Notes: generated from the letters alone by a model not told the origin. A DNA stretch of 64,000 nt from Bifidobacterium asteroides (GCF_003202695.1 NZ_QGLL01000008.1:248001-312000); one strand, 5' to 3'; numbered from the stretch's first letter, positions 8,857-17,924 are shown. A program made the numbers and translations.

Positions 8857-9396
8857 TCAGGACAGCTGTCGCGCCACCCAGTCGACGATGTAGGGCGCGG
8901 TATGCTCGATCTGATTGATGGCCACATCGAACTCACGAGGGCCGCCATACCAGGGGTCTACCAGATCGATTTGGCTCTCCCGGCCCGGCGCTGGCTTAGG
9001 CAGATTCGGATCGAAGCTGCGGTACAGGTGAACGGCAGATCGCTTGCCTGAGGGCAGCAGACGCAACAGGGCGCGCATATGGTCAGCCGTCATAGGCAGG
9101 AGCAGGTCGGCGTCTTCGGCCTCCTCCCGGGTGATCCGGTGGGCGAAGTGATCGGACGGAACCTCGTAGCCCCGCTCGCGCAAAACTTTCTGAGCACGCC
9201 GATCTATGGGGTTGCCGAACTCTTCGTCGCTGACCCCGCTGGATTCCACTCTGACCTGGTCCTCATTCAGTCCGCGCTCTTGGAAGAACTTGCGCAGGAT
9301 GATCTCAGCCATGGGCGATCGGCAGATGTTGCCGGTGCAGACGGTCATGACGCTGTAGGGGACCCGTGAAGCCTTTCCTCCAGAATTCTGGGCCAT
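8857..9396 (-). CDS. Low-molecular-weight protein tyrosine phosphatase
   Basis: A 179-residue protein with the P-loop CTGNICRS, whose nucleophile is Cys20 and phosphate-binding residue Arg26, and the general-acid loop DPWYG (Asp147). The family dephosphorylates tyrosine (sometimes arginine) phosphate on proteins and often controls polysaccharide export kinases, but no tyrosine kinase is near. Its ATG shares one base with the folA stop (TGATG at 9394-9398), so it is probably translated by coupling after folA. A GGGAAGG ribosome binding site lies at the end of folA. Confidence 0.92.
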   Translation of the reverse strand: MAQNSGGKASRVPYSVMTVCTGNICRSPMAEIILRKFFQERGLNEDQVRVESSGVSDEEFGNPIDRRAQKVLRERGYEVPSDHFAHRITREEAEDADLLLPMTADHMRALLRLLPSGKRSAVHLYRSFDPNLPKPAPGRESQIDLVDPWYGGPREFDVAINQIEHTAPYIVDWVARQLS

Positions 9397-10073
9397 CAAC
9401 GCACCTTCCCATAGGTGATATACCGAAAGCGCCGGATGGCATCCGCCTGGTCTGGTTTCGCAGGGGTCATCCATTGGCTCTTGTCCCGCACCTGCCAGAA
9501 CCGCTTGCTGACCAGCTCCTCCATATCAGGCACGAAGACGTCGGCTGGAGTCTGCAGATCCAGGTCAGTCACATAGGCCGCATCAGCCAGCGGAAAGAAA
9601 GTACTGAAAACCCCTGCGCCGCCGATGATCCAGATTTCGCTGCGATCCATCCCATCATCAGGAATGGCTTCCTGTCTGGCCAGCTCCAGAGCATCGTCGG
9701 CCGCAGATACCACAGTGGCGCCTGGCGCATGGAACCCTGGGTCACCGGACAGAACGATGTTGTCCCTCTTGGGCAGGGGCCGCTCCCCCATGGAGACCCA
9801 GGTCCGCCGCCCCATGATGACAGGATGGGATACGGTCAGCTCCTTGAAGTGCCGCATATCCTCGCTCAGATGCCAAGGCAGCGCATTGTGGTAACCGATG
9901 GCGCCGCGCCGACCGTCCATGGCCTGCGCCTGCGCCCAGATCATATTGACCGATGAGCGGCGGCCTATCTCTTCTTCCTGATGCCGCCAATCCTCATCGC
10001 CTAGAAGCCCGGCCTGACCGGGCTCGGGTTCGTGATAGCCGCTTCGACTATTGTCATGCTCCATCTGTTGCAT
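9396..10073 (-). CDS. folA: Dihydrofolate reductase
   Basis: A 225-residue protein, longer than the usual roughly 160 residues because of a charged N-terminal extension of about 42 residues before VNMIWAQA. The core has the typical WHLSEDMRHFKELT, IMGRRTW and WIIGGAGVF motifs, including the substrate-binding acidic residue. It regenerates tetrahydrofolate using NADPH, complementing thyA directly upstream. The ATG at 10073 is preceded by AGGAG at short spacing. The extension could be partly untranslated if a later start were used, but none has a better site. Confidence 0.93.
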   Translation of the reverse strand: MQQMEHDNSRSGYHEPEPGQAGLLGDEDWRHQEEEIGRRSSVNMIWAQAQAMDGRRGAIGYHNALPWHLSEDMRHFKELTVSHPVIMGRRTWVSMGERPLPKRDNIVLSGDPGFHAPGATVVSAADDALELARQEAIPDDGMDRSEIWIIGGAGVFSTFFPLADAAYVTDLDLQTPADVFVPDMEELVSKRFWQVRDKSQWMTPAKPDQADAIRRFRYITYGKVR

Positions 10074-10153
10074 TCACTCCTCATGGTGAGTAGATATACG
10101 AGTACATTCTAATCTTCGGATCCGACGGTGCCCGTATTCGGCTCAGCGCACCA

Positions 10154-11029
10154 TCAGACCGCTACCGGGGCCTTGATGGCGGGGTGGCATTGGTAGTCCG
10201 CCACCTCGAAGTCTTCATACTGATAGGAGAAGATGGAGTCAGCCTTGCGGATGCGCATGGTCGGGTAGGGATAGGGTTTGCGCGACAGCTGCTCCAGAAC
10301 CTGCTCCACGTGGTTGTCGTAGATGTGGCAGTCGCCGCCGGTCCATACGAACTCCCCTGGCGCAAGACCTGCCTGCTGGGCCATCATCATGGTCAGTAGA
10401 GCATAGGAGGCGATGTTGAAAGGCACCCCAAGGAACATGTCGCAGGAGCGCTGGTAGAGCTGGCAGCTCAGCCTGCCGTCGGCCACATAGAACTGGAAGA
10501 GCGCATGACAGGGGGGCAGAGCCATGCTGTCAACCTGAGCCGGATTCCAAGCGGTGACGATCATGCGACGGGAGTCCGGGTGGGTGCGTATCAGATCCAG
10601 CACCTTGGCGATCTGGTCGATGGTGCGGTGGGGGTCCTCTGGCGTCGGAGCGGGCCAGCTGCGCCACTGGACTCCATAGACCGGGCCCAGATCCCCGGTT
10701 TCCGGGTCGGCCCATTCGTCCCAAATATGCACGCGGTTCTCCTGCAGCCAGCGCACATTCTGCGATCCCTTCAGGAACCAAAGCAACTCATAGGCAATTC
10801 CACGGAAGTAGACCTTCTTGGTGGTGATCAGAGGGAAGGAATGCGACAGATCGAAGCGCATCTGCCGCCCGAACAGGGATATGGTGCCGGTGCCCGTCCT
10901 GTCGGATTTGAGAGTGCCTTCGCGCAGGATGGTGCGCACTAGATCCTCATAGGGGGTGGGAATATCCGAATCGGGACGCTCAGGGATACGTGTACGAATA
11001 CGCTGCAGTTCTTCGCGAGTCAAGGCCAT
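10154..11029 (-). CDS. thyA: Thymidylate synthase
   Basis: A 291-residue protein with the folate-dependent ThyA signatures: [11 protein letters not shown] near residue 45, the catalytic Cys in [11 protein letters not shown], and [11 protein letters not shown] for nucleotide binding. It methylates dUMP with 5,10-methylenetetrahydrofolate and produces dihydrofolate, which FolA reduces. Gene order thyA-folA-phosphatase on the minus strand, with 80 bp between thyA and folA, suggests one transcript. Confidence 0.96.
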   Translation of the reverse strand: MALTREELQRIRTRIPERPDSDIPTPYEDLVRTILREGTLKSDRTGTGTISLFGRQMRFDLSHSFPLITTKKVYFRGIAYELLWFLKGSQNVRWLQENRVHIWDEWADPETGDLGPVYGVQWRSWPAPTPEDPHRTIDQIAKVLDLIRTHPDSRRMIVTAWNPAQVDSMALPPCHALFQFYVADGRLSCQLYQRSCDMFLGVPFNIASYALLTMMMAQQAGLAPGEFVWTGGDCHIYDNHVEQVLEQLSRKPYPYPTMRIRKADSIFSYQYEDFEVADYQCHPAIKAPVAV

Positions 11030-11171
11030 GCGGCCATACTATCAAGTCCGCCGCCAGCTGAGCGTGCCCCGGTGACGAATTGCACACTCCGGGTTAGATT
11101 GGAGGAGCAGGTCCGGCCACAGGCTCGGACCCGGATGACGCACCCGACGGGTGCCGGACAAGGAGGAACAG

Positions 11172-11585
11172 ATGAGCAAGAGACTTTGGGTCGAACGCGA
11201 CAAGGACGGCACCTGGAACGCCTACGGCGATAATGGAGCCCACATCACCTTCGGCAAGGGCGAGGATCAGTTCAACCCAGGCGATCTGATGAAGATCGCT
11301 CTGGCCGCCTGCGGAGCGCTCTCCAGCCAGTTCGCCGTGGAAAGTGCCCTAGGCAAGGGCAAGGGGGCGAAAATCGTGGTGGACGGCGCTTATGACGCCG
11401 ACGACGATGCCTACTTGAGCTTCGACGAACAGGTGGATGTCGATGCCACTTCGGCCAGGTTGGCCCAGGAGGATGCAGACAAGCTGGAGGAGCGGGTCCG
11501 CCGCCATATTGCCAAGTCATGCACTGTGGCCCACACCTATCAGCGGGAGACCCCAGTCAGGATCTCCGTCAAAGTTCGCCACTGA
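11172..11585 (+). CDS. OsmC/Ohr-family peroxidase-like protein
   Basis: A 137-residue protein with the two conserved redox cysteines of the OsmC family, in ALAACGALSS and AKSCTVAHTY. Such proteins reduce organic hydroperoxides in the cytoplasm. The start at 11172 follows a strong AAGGAGG site; the frame opens seven codons earlier without support. A divergent promoter region separates it from thyA, and its 3' end faces the universal stress protein gene. Confidence 0.88.
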   Translation: MSKRLWVERDKDGTWNAYGDNGAHITFGKGEDQFNPGDLMKIALAACGALSSQFAVESALGKGKGAKIVVDGAYDADDDAYLSFDEQVDVDATSARLAQEDADKLEERVRRHIAKSCTVAHTYQRETPVRISVKVRH

Positions 11586-11600
11586 CCTGACGGTGATAAA

Positions 11601-11646
11601 AGAGCGGGGATTCCCGGGTTCGCTGAACTTCGAGGGTCCCCGCTCT
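11601..11646 (-). terminator. Terminator between the OsmC and universal stress protein genes
   Basis: AGAGCGGGGA (11601-11610) pairs with TCCCCGCTCT (11637-11646). Read on the minus strand the stem is followed by TTTTATC, so it ends the universal stress protein transcript. It may also act on the plus strand. Confidence 0.75.
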
Positions 11647-11675
11647 TCGTCGATGCCGTCGTTGAATCGAACGCC

Positions 11676-12722
11676 TTACTCCTTGTGCTCGGGATCGATG
11701 GTCGACTCCAGGTCAGCCAGCTGCTCGGGCTTGGCCAAATCCACAGAGATCTGCTCCACTCCGGTGATCTCGGCCACATCCGTGCTTTCAGCCGCGTCGG
11801 CTGCGGCCTTGAGGCCGGACTCCTCGGCCTCCACATACTTGCGCGGCACCACGTAAACAGGGCTGACTGCATGCTGCAGGAGACCCTGGCTGGTAGAGCC
11901 CAGCAAGAGTCCGGTGAAGCCACCGCGGCCGCGCGAGCCGACCACGACCACGTCATGGGTCTTGCTGGCCTGGGTCAAGGCCTCTACGGCAGACCCTGGC
12001 ACCACGGTCTTATTGATGCGCAGATCCGGGTAGGTTTTCATGAGCGGAGCGATCCGGGTATTGAGGTCATCCAGATAGGAGTCCATGACGCTGCGCTCCT
12101 CAGCTGAACCTGTGCCAGTCAGTCCGGAGATGTTCGGCACTGCCGACATGACATCAAGTTCAGCATTCCAGCTGTCGGCGAAGGCGGCCGCGATCTGCAG
12201 GGCCTTAAGACCCCACTTGGACTCGTCGGAACCCACGGCTACCCGCTGAATATCGTTGCTCAGATGCATCAGATTGCCATCGTCGTCGGTGTAGGGAACA
12301 ACCACGATAGGGCAGTAGGCATAGGCAGGCAGGCTGGAGCTGGTGGTTCCCAGCAGACGCTCGGCCAGGCCGCCCTTGCCCCGGTTGCCGATGACTATCA
12401 GCCGGTAATTGCGGCTCAGCTCCACGAAGACCGAAGAGGGATCCCCGGTCACGATCAGCGTGGCTGCACCGACACCCTGTTCATCGGCGATGGCCTTGGC
12501 CTTGGAAAGTATCTCCTGGGCATCGTTGTGAGCCGCTACGTCGTCCCCCATGGTCGTGTACGTCGCATCGAAGGAGACGGCCGCATATGAGGGAAGGGAA
12601 TAGGCGCAGACAATCTGCAGGGTCAACCCTGCATGCTTAGCGTAGTTGGCGGCCCACCATGCCGCCTTGTAACTGGCGTCCGAGCCATCGACGCCTACCA
12701 GAACAGCCTTGTCGTTGCTCAT
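11676..12722 (-). CDS. Tandem-domain universal stress protein
   Basis: A 348-residue protein made of two UspA domains. Each has an ATP-binding glycine loop: VIGNRGKGGLAERLLGTTSS in the first half and VVGSRGRGGFTGLLLGSTS in the second. After the second domain an acidic tail of about 45 residues follows. ATP-binding Usp proteins act as cytoplasmic regulators in stress and stationary phase; the partner is unknown. The start follows an AAAGGAGGT-type site. It is transcribed alone and ends at a terminator shared with the OsmC gene. Confidence 0.92.
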   Translation of the reverse strand: MSNDKAVLVGVDGSDASYKAAWWAANYAKHAGLTLQIVCAYSLPSYAAVSFDATYTTMGDDVAAHNDAQEILSKAKAIADEQGVGAATLIVTGDPSSVFVELSRNYRLIVIGNRGKGGLAERLLGTTSSSLPAYAYCPIVVVPYTDDDGNLMHLSNDIQRVAVGSDESKWGLKALQIAAAFADSWNAELDVMSAVPNISGLTGTGSAEERSVMDSYLDDLNTRIAPLMKTYPDLRINKTVVPGSAVEALTQASKTHDVVVVGSRGRGGFTGLLLGSTSQGLLQHAVSPVYVVPRKYVEAEESGLKAAADAAESTDVAEITGVEQISVDLAKPEQLADLESTIDPEHKE

Positions 12723-12850
12723 CCGACGACCTCCTTTAAACTTGGCGGTGACAAACCGACACCGCTCCTTCTGTCAGAATATCGCATGCGGACCTGATCA
12801 ATAAGCTGGCGGGGACCAACACGCGAGGAACATCAACTCTGAATATGCAA

Positions 12851-12870
12851 AACGCCCCCGTAGGGGCGTT
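12851..12870 (-). terminator. Intrinsic terminator of the NlpC/P60 gene
   Basis: AACGCCCC (12851-12858) and GGGGCGTT (12863-12870) form a perfect 8-bp stem with a 4-nt loop. On the minus strand it is followed by TTTGCAT, placing it just past the stop of the cell-wall hydrolase gene. Confidence 0.85.
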
Positions 12871-12892
12871 AGGTCTGCTTGAGAACTATGCC

Positions 12893-13618
12893 TCAGACCA
12901 GACGACGATAGTAGAAAGTCTGATAGACCGCCTGAACCCTGACGCAGTTACCTGGAGACGGGGCGTGGATCATGCGTCCGCCACCGACGTAGATGCCCAC
13001 ATGGCTGCCATCGGGGGCCACCATCAGGTCGCCAGGCGCCGGATCCGTGACCGGCACGCCAGCCGAACCCTGGGCAGCGGCAATACGAGGAAGACTGATG
13101 CCGAAATTGGCGAACACATACTGGGTGAACCCAGAGCAATCGAAGCCCTTGGCAGGATCAGTCCCGCCAAGCACATAAGGAATCCCCTGGAACTGAAGAG
13201 CGTAGTTGACCACCTCTGCGCCCTTGCCAGTTGCCGGCACATCAGCGACTGTACCGCCGGTGCTACCGCGGGCAGCCGAACGGCTGACCTGGGCGGATTG
13301 ACGCTGACTAGCCGCAGCCTGGGCCTGCTCGCGAGCCTGCTGGGCCCTGGCCTCGGCGTCCTTCTCGGACTGAGACTTGGTCGCAGGAACGTTTAAAGAC
13401 TCAATGCCACCCCAATTGCTGTCCTTTTCGACGGTGGTCGCTGTCGACTCGGTCAGCAGATCGGCGCGCACCTTGCTGCCCGGGGTGAATGAACGAGACG
13501 AAGTGACTGCGGCTTCACTGCCTCCACTGGCCTGGGCCACGGCGGGTATACCGATGGAGAGCATGCCACAGATCGTGGCCGCTGCCATCAGGCTCACATA
13601 CTTACGTGCGTTTTTCAT
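12893..13618 (-). CDS. Secreted NlpC/P60 cell-wall peptidase
   Basis: A 241-residue precursor. Residues 1-30 form a signal peptide (KNARK, then a hydrophobic core ending near AVAQAS). The middle holds an Ala/Gln-rich helical linker. The C-terminal NlpC/P60 domain contains the catalytic Cys in FDCSGFTQY and His in GSHVGIYVGG. Such enzymes cut peptidoglycan stem peptides and help separate daughter cells. A possible in-frame GTG lies six codons upstream. The gene follows a CHAP hydrolase gene on the same strand. Confidence 0.92.
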   Translation of the reverse strand: MKNARKYVSLMAAATICGMLSIGIPAVAQASGGSEAAVTSSRSFTPGSKVRADLLTESTATTVEKDSNWGGIESLNVPATKSQSEKDAEARAQQAREQAQAAASQRQSAQVSRSAARGSTGGTVADVPATGKGAEVVNYALQFQGIPYVLGGTDPAKGFDCSGFTQYVFANFGISLPRIAAAQGSAGVPVTDPAPGDLMVAPDGSHVGIYVGGGRMIHAPSPGNCVRVQAVYQTFYYRRLV

Positions 13619-13626
13619 CGTGCACA

Positions 13627-13635
13627 ATTCTATCA
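13627..13635 (-). promoter_or_regulatory. Extended -10 promoter of the NlpC/P60 gene
   Basis: TGATAGAAT on the minus strand (-10 TAGAAT at 13632-13627) ends nine bases before the ATG at 13618. Transcription would start almost at the initiation codon, implying a leaderless or nearly leaderless mRNA, consistent with the lack of a ribosome binding site. Confidence 0.4.
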
Positions 13636-13689
13636 CGTGTCGAGAACAAGGTCTGACGAAAAGTGTGACACTATTCGCTCAGCCGAGAA

Positions 13690-14601
13690 TCAGTAATGGA
13701 TGTAGCTCAGCGCGTGCACGTTGGACAAGGTACGGGAGTAGGTCTTTCCATTCATGACAGCACCACACTCAGAAGTGACGATGGAGCCGTCGGGATTGAT
13801 CTTCTCGACGATGGCCACATGGCCATAGGCGGAATCCGAACCCTCCTGGCCAGCCTGGAAGACCACGATGTCGCCGACATTGCGTGGCGTATTGTCCACC
13901 CAATAGCCCAAAGAGCGGGCTGAAACAGACCAGTCCTTGGCATTGCCCATCTGGGAGCCCACCGGCAGACCCAGCTGATGACGACGGACGTAGGCCCACC
14001 AGGTGCACTGGCTGAACTCGTAGGCGTTGCCCGCATCTCCAGTGGCATGGTTGGGATTGAACCCTGCCGGCAGAACCGATCGGTTGGCATCCATCAGCAC
14101 AGCTACGACCGGGTTGTCGGCCGATGATTTAGACATCCGTCCGGCATCGAGCGCAGACTCGCCTAGCTCCCAACTGCCCTCATTGCGCTGTGACGCCGCA
14201 GTCAGGTGCTGACGGTAATCAGAACGAGAGACCCTTGCGCTTCCATTCGCTCCGGAGGGGCCAGCGGAGGGAGAGGGAGAGACCAAATCGATCGCAACGC
14301 TGTCAGCCAGAGGAAGGGACCAGTCGTCCCGAGCCTGGCAAACGGCCATGGAGGAAGCCGCGGCACCGACCAGGACAGTCAGGGCCGAGCCAGTCATGAT
14401 ATGGGAGCGACGGGCGGAGGCCTTGGCCGCCAACCGAATGGAGCGACGGGTTCGAGGAGCTACCTCGTTGAGCTTGGCCGCCAAGGCATCATCAATGCCT
14501 TCAATGCCCGCTGTCTGGGTTACGCCAGCCGATCGGCTGGTCGGCGAACTGCCGACACGTGCGCGCCGCGTGCCCGAAGCCCTGTGCGCAGCATGCTTCA
14601 T
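13690..14601 (-). CDS. Membrane-anchored or secreted CHAP-domain hydrolase
   Basis: A 303-residue protein. The first 70 residues are basic and Ser/Arg-rich, followed by a hydrophobic segment around residues 70-88 that acts as signal anchor or late signal peptide. The C-terminal CHAP domain has the catalytic Cys in EFSQCTWWAYVRR and His in YGHVAIVEKI. CHAP enzymes are peptidoglycan amidases or endopeptidases. GGGAG before the ATG at 14601 supports the start. It lies upstream of the NlpC/P60 gene, which has its own promoter, and the two may cooperate in wall remodelling. Confidence 0.9.
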   Translation of the reverse strand: MKHAAHRASGTRRARVGSSPTSRSAGVTQTAGIEGIDDALAAKLNEVAPRTRRSIRLAAKASARRSHIMTGSALTVLVGAAASSMAVCQARDDWSLPLADSVAIDLVSPSPSAGPSGANGSARVSRSDYRQHLTAASQRNEGSWELGESALDAGRMSKSSADNPVVAVLMDANRSVLPAGFNPNHATGDAGNAYEFSQCTWWAYVRRHQLGLPVGSQMGNAKDWSVSARSLGYWVDNTPRNVGDIVVFQAGQEGSDSAYGHVAIVEKINPDGSIVTSECGAVMNGKTYSRTLSNVHALSYIHY

Positions 14602-14892
14602 CTAGAATCACTCCCGTTTATGTTCCGACGCGACTTTCGTGCCGTATCACGAACCATCACAAGGGAACACCATAACGCAAGCGAGAACCCAGGCCAAATG
14701 ACCTGAATTGTCCATACTGGTGTACTCAAGCATGGCTGGTGGTCGCTCATCTTCGACAACCACGGAATACGCTAGGATTATACGGACATGAGGCCGACAT
14801 GAGCAAACCAGCATGCGTGCCGCCCGCCACGGCGTGTCCCACGGTTTTGAACCCTGCCTGGTCCACCCTGAGCGAACCAGGCTCATATGAGG
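14602..14892. other. Intergenic region between the CHAP gene and manA
   Basis: About 290 bp. It contains promoter-like A+T-rich sequence for the CHAP gene and an inverted repeat GCCTGGT/ACCAGGC (14856-14862 and 14876-14882) that may be a weak manA terminator. A plus-strand frame from 14799 runs 52 codons into the end of manA; it has no family resemblance I recognise and I do not call it. Confidence 0.4.
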
Positions 14893-16278
14893 TCAAACCG
14901 GTGTCGAAGCCAGGAGGAAGGATCCGCCTATATCGTCGGAATCCTCGGGCATGGTGATGTCGACACGGCCATCCTCGGAGGGAATGAAGAGAGCCCGGCC
15001 CTGGCCCAGCACACAGGACTGGCCAGCGGCTGAGCAACGGATCCGGCCATCAGTGCAGACGATGATGCGCGGTCCGCTGCGGGGAATCATCAGATGACGA
15101 GGCCCCAGGCGCTCTATCAAATCCCCGTAGCGCTGCTGAAGCCTGTTGAGCAGGGGCCAAGTGGCTCCGCCCTCCTCCACATGTCCGTAGACCAGCATGT
15201 ATTCGTTGATCTTGGGCCGGTAGGTCACCATATTGTGCATGATCAGGGTAGCAATCATGGAGCTGGATGGATCGATAGGAGCCGAAGGCTGGCAGTCCAG
15301 GCTGTGCAGCAGGTTGGGAATATCTCGATGCTTGGGAGTCATGCCGGCCCTGAGCACGTTGTCGGAGTTGGTCATGATCTCTGCCGCAGTGCCGTGAATG
15401 TATGCGTGAGGAGTCCCGGCGGGGATATAGACCGAATCGCCCTCCTCCAGATCTACAGGATTGAGCATGAGCAGACAGAGCACGGCTGGGTCCCCCGGAA
15501 AGGCCCGCACAGCGCACAGGGCATGCCTCAGTATGGCTCCCGCCCGTTTCGACCGCAGCCGCCCAGCAGCAGCCTCCAAGGCTTCCTCCAGGCCCCGGGC
15601 CGCCTCTGGTTCAGCAGTCACGGCGGTGTGGAAAGCCCTGAAGATACGTCTGCGGGAGTCCGGCCAGATCAGCGAGGAGACCGGCATCATGGCATCGGCC
15701 GAAGCGAAGCGGGCAGGAGGAACTCCCAGGTGGAAGGTACGGGCGGTCAGCGCCTGGGTCATCAGCTCAGCCAGAGGATGATCCACGGCACGCAGAATGG
15801 TCAGCTGCGTGGAGATGGTTGCGAAGCCTACACAGGCCTGGAAGGGCTCCAGGGCAACCACCATCTCGTTCTTGGCCAGACTGTCATGAAAGGAGCGACT
15901 CGGATCGTCGTCGGGCACCCCCTGAGCATTCTCCCGGTTGAAGCCGGCACGAGCCTCGAAATCCAAGGGATGCACCTGCAAGGACAGAGGAATGCGGGCC
16001 GAGATGATTTTGAACAGGTAGGGCAGGGTGGGGCCGAAGAGACGGGAGTCGCGCTCCCCCAGCATGGCCATGGGGTTGCGGCGAATAGCCGCGGTCAGAG
16101 GCAGCCGCGACCCGTCGGGCAGGATCAGAGGCGAAGGTGATTCGGTGTGCCCACTGAACCACATCTCCGCCAAGGTATCCCCCTGGCGTCCGTCTGACTC
16201 ATGCAGGTGAAACATGTGCTGCAGTCGGTCGTGCGAGCCCCAGGCGTAGTGCTTCTCCACAGCTTGGATCGGATACAC
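14893..16278 (-). CDS. manA: Mannose-6-phosphate isomerase, class I
   Basis: A 461-residue type I phosphomannose isomerase. Zinc-site motifs are visible: LSLQVHPLD near residue 120, Glu in KNEMVVAL, and IPAGTPHAYIHG. It interconverts fructose-6-phosphate and mannose-6-phosphate, linking mannose use with GDP-mannose supply. I place the start at GTG 16278 (reads VYPIQAVEKHYAWG, the usual family N-terminus), behind AAAGGGGAG at short spacing; an ATG 22 codons upstream (16344) is the alternative. Confidence 0.92.
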   Translation of the reverse strand: MYPIQAVEKHYAWGSHDRLQHMFHLHESDGRQGDTLAEMWFSGHTESPSPLILPDGSRLPLTAAIRRNPMAMLGERDSRLFGPTLPYLFKIISARIPLSLQVHPLDFEARAGFNRENAQGVPDDDPSRSFHDSLAKNEMVVALEPFQACVGFATISTQLTILRAVDHPLAELMTQALTARTFHLGVPPARFASADAMMPVSSLIWPDSRRRIFRAFHTAVTAEPEAARGLEEALEAAAGRLRSKRAGAILRHALCAVRAFPGDPAVLCLLMLNPVDLEEGDSVYIPAGTPHAYIHGTAAEIMTNSDNVLRAGMTPKHRDIPNLLHSLDCQPSAPIDPSSSMIATLIMHNMVTYRPKINEYMLVYGHVEEGGATWPLLNRLQQRYGDLIERLGPRHLMIPRSGPRIIVCTDGRIRCSAAGQSCVLGQGRALFIPSEDGRVDITMPEDSDDIGGSFLLASTPV

Positions 16279-16453
16279 GCACTCCCCTTTCCACGGGAAA
16301 TCCCTCCATGGGCCGGTGCATACGAACCCACCAATCCCCGTCATGATAAGACAAGGGCCAAGTCCTGGGCAAGGCGTGGGGGTCCCCGCATGTCAGCTTC
16401 GGGTCTGCACGCCAGGTTGTCAGGCATGTCATTGCGAACGGTACAGTGGGGGT

Positions 16454-16741
16454 ATGAAGCTGGCCCCCATTTTCGACCCGGACGCCCGCAGACCATCACC
16501 GCGGCCCATGCAGGTGGATCTGCGACGCATCTTCCTGCTCGGCACCGGTTTCTGGATTGTGGCCCTGGTACTGGTGGGCATCCTGGCCCTAACCGGAATG
16601 ACGGTCACCAAGCCTTTGATCGTATGCCTGTCCGGGGTTGGCGTCGGCATCCTGCTGATGATCTGGGAGTATTTCAATCGTTGGGATTATCGCCGTCTTG
16701 CCCAGCAACCGGATCCTGAGCCAGGGGAAGCATCAGCGTAA
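16454..16741 (+). CDS. DUF2530-like small membrane protein
   Basis: A 95-residue protein with two predicted membrane helices (about residues 28-50 and 55-73) after MQVDLRRIFLLGTGFW, which matches my memory of the actinobacterial DUF2530 family. Function is unknown. GGGGG lies just before the ATG at 16454; a longer frame upstream has no support. Its last 68 bp overlap the 3' end of the convergent histidine kinase gene. Confidence 0.7.
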   Translation: MKLAPIFDPDARRPSPRPMQVDLRRIFLLGTGFWIVALVLVGILALTGMTVTKPLIVCLSGVGVGILLMIWEYFNRWDYRRLAQQPDPEPGEASA

Positions 16742-17924
16742 AGGTGCTTCCCTCTCCTGGTGCGCTCCAGACAGTGACCGAGCCGTGGTGGGTCAGAGCT
16801 ACATGCTTGACGATGGCCAGACCCAGACCTATGCCTACTGCAGTCTCTTCATTCTGGTTATCGGCGCGGTAGAAGCGCTCGAAGATCCTGTCCTGGTCCG
16901 CCTTGGATATGCCTCGGCCGTGATCGACCACCCTGATTTTTGCATAGTGCCCGTCACCCGACGCCTCAGCCACCAGGGAGACAGTACAGCCGGGAGACGA
17001 GTAGGCGATAGCGTTCTCCACCAGCTTGGCCAGAGCAACTCTGATCTGCTGCCCGTCGCCATGAATCGTCATCGGCTGGTCGCACCGCCATCGCAGGGTC
17101 ACATGGGCTTGATCAGCCCCGTTCCGTTCATCCTGCACCACTGTCCTTATCTGCTCAGCCACGTCGAGCGTGTTCTCCCTGCTGGGCTTGATCCGCTCCT
17201 GAGCCCGGATCAGCAGAAGGAGATCCTTGAGCACATGCCCCAGATAGGCGCTGTAGCGCTGGACCGAGGAAGCATCCTTGGAGATGCTGCGCAGATGGCT
17301 GCGAAGCAGGTCTGGGTCATCCCCCTCCAGATGGGAAGTGATCTTGAGTTGCGCAGCAAGCTCTTCCAGGGCCTGGACCGGCTTGAGCATCTGCTCGGAT
17401 ACATTGGTCATGAAGGCATCTCTGGTGCGAATGAACCTCACCGAATCGCTCACGTCATCGACGAGCACTACGACTAGGGACTTGCTAATACGTCCCAGAG
17501 TGACCTTGAGCCAGTTTCTCCTGGATACCGCCTGCGCCTGAGTGCGGGTTGCATCACCAGAATCCTCGGTCTCACCAATATCCCAGCCATCGGATTCAGA
17601 GCTCTCGGCTGCGGCATCCAGAGCGAATTCAGCAGGCGTTCGCGTAGTCAGACTGAAGCTTCGTCTGCCGCCTGAACGGCGCACCTGCGCAATGGCTTCA
17701 ACAATCTTCGGATCCGCGATTTCGTCGTTGCTGACGATTCCCAGCCTGTAGGCATCCGGACTGGAGCGGACAACCTCGTCATCGCCACCGACCACAACCG
17801 TGGCGGCAGGGATGAGCGCCAGCAAGGCCTGAGCCGAGCCATCCAAAGCTTCGCCGTCGGCATGTTCACCGTCCTTGCTCCGGTTGCCCATAAGGCTGCG
17901 CAGGCGGTCCACGAACCGTCTCAT
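16674..17924 (-). CDS. SenX3-like histidine kinase homologue lacking the phospho-acceptor His
   Basis: A 416-residue soluble protein (no membrane helix) with an N-terminal sensor-like half and a C-terminal HATPase. The ATP lid motifs are intact: LVENAIAYS (N box), VVDHGRGIS (G1), GIGLGLAIVKH (G2). The dimerisation H-box reads FMTNVSEQMLKPVQAL where SenX3/PhoR have the DVSHELKTP pattern, so Glu177 replaces the phosphorylated His. Start 17924 follows a strong GGAGG site; an ATG at 17969 lies upstream without one. It diverges from phoU, the neighbour expected for SenX3-type phosphate sensing, but no response-regulator gene accompanies it. It may be a signalling pseudokinase. Confidence 0.85.
   Translation of the reverse strand: MRRFVDRLRSLMGNRSKDGEHADGEALDGSAQALLALIPAATVVVGGDDEVVRSSPDAYRLGIVSNDEIADPKIVEAIAQVRRSGGRRSFSLTTRTPAEFALDAAAESSESDGWDIGETEDSGDATRTQAQAVSRRNWLKVTLGRISKSLVVVLVDDVSDSVRFIRTRDAFMTNVSEQMLKPVQALEELAAQLKITSHLEGDDPDLLRSHLRSISKDASSVQRYSAYLGHVLKDLLLLIRAQERIKPSRENTLDVAEQIRTVVQDERNGADQAHVTLRWRCDQPMTIHGDGQQIRVALAKLVENAIAYSSPGCTVSLVAEASGDGHYAKIRVVDHGRGISKADQDRIFERFYRADNQNEETAVGIGLGLAIVKHVALTHHGSVTVWSAPGEGSTFTLMLPLAQDPVAGQDGDNPND

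Noticed and set aside
14739-14957. Small plus-strand frame overlapping the end of manA
   Set aside because: It has no known family or clear ribosome binding site, and a third of it is antisense to manA.
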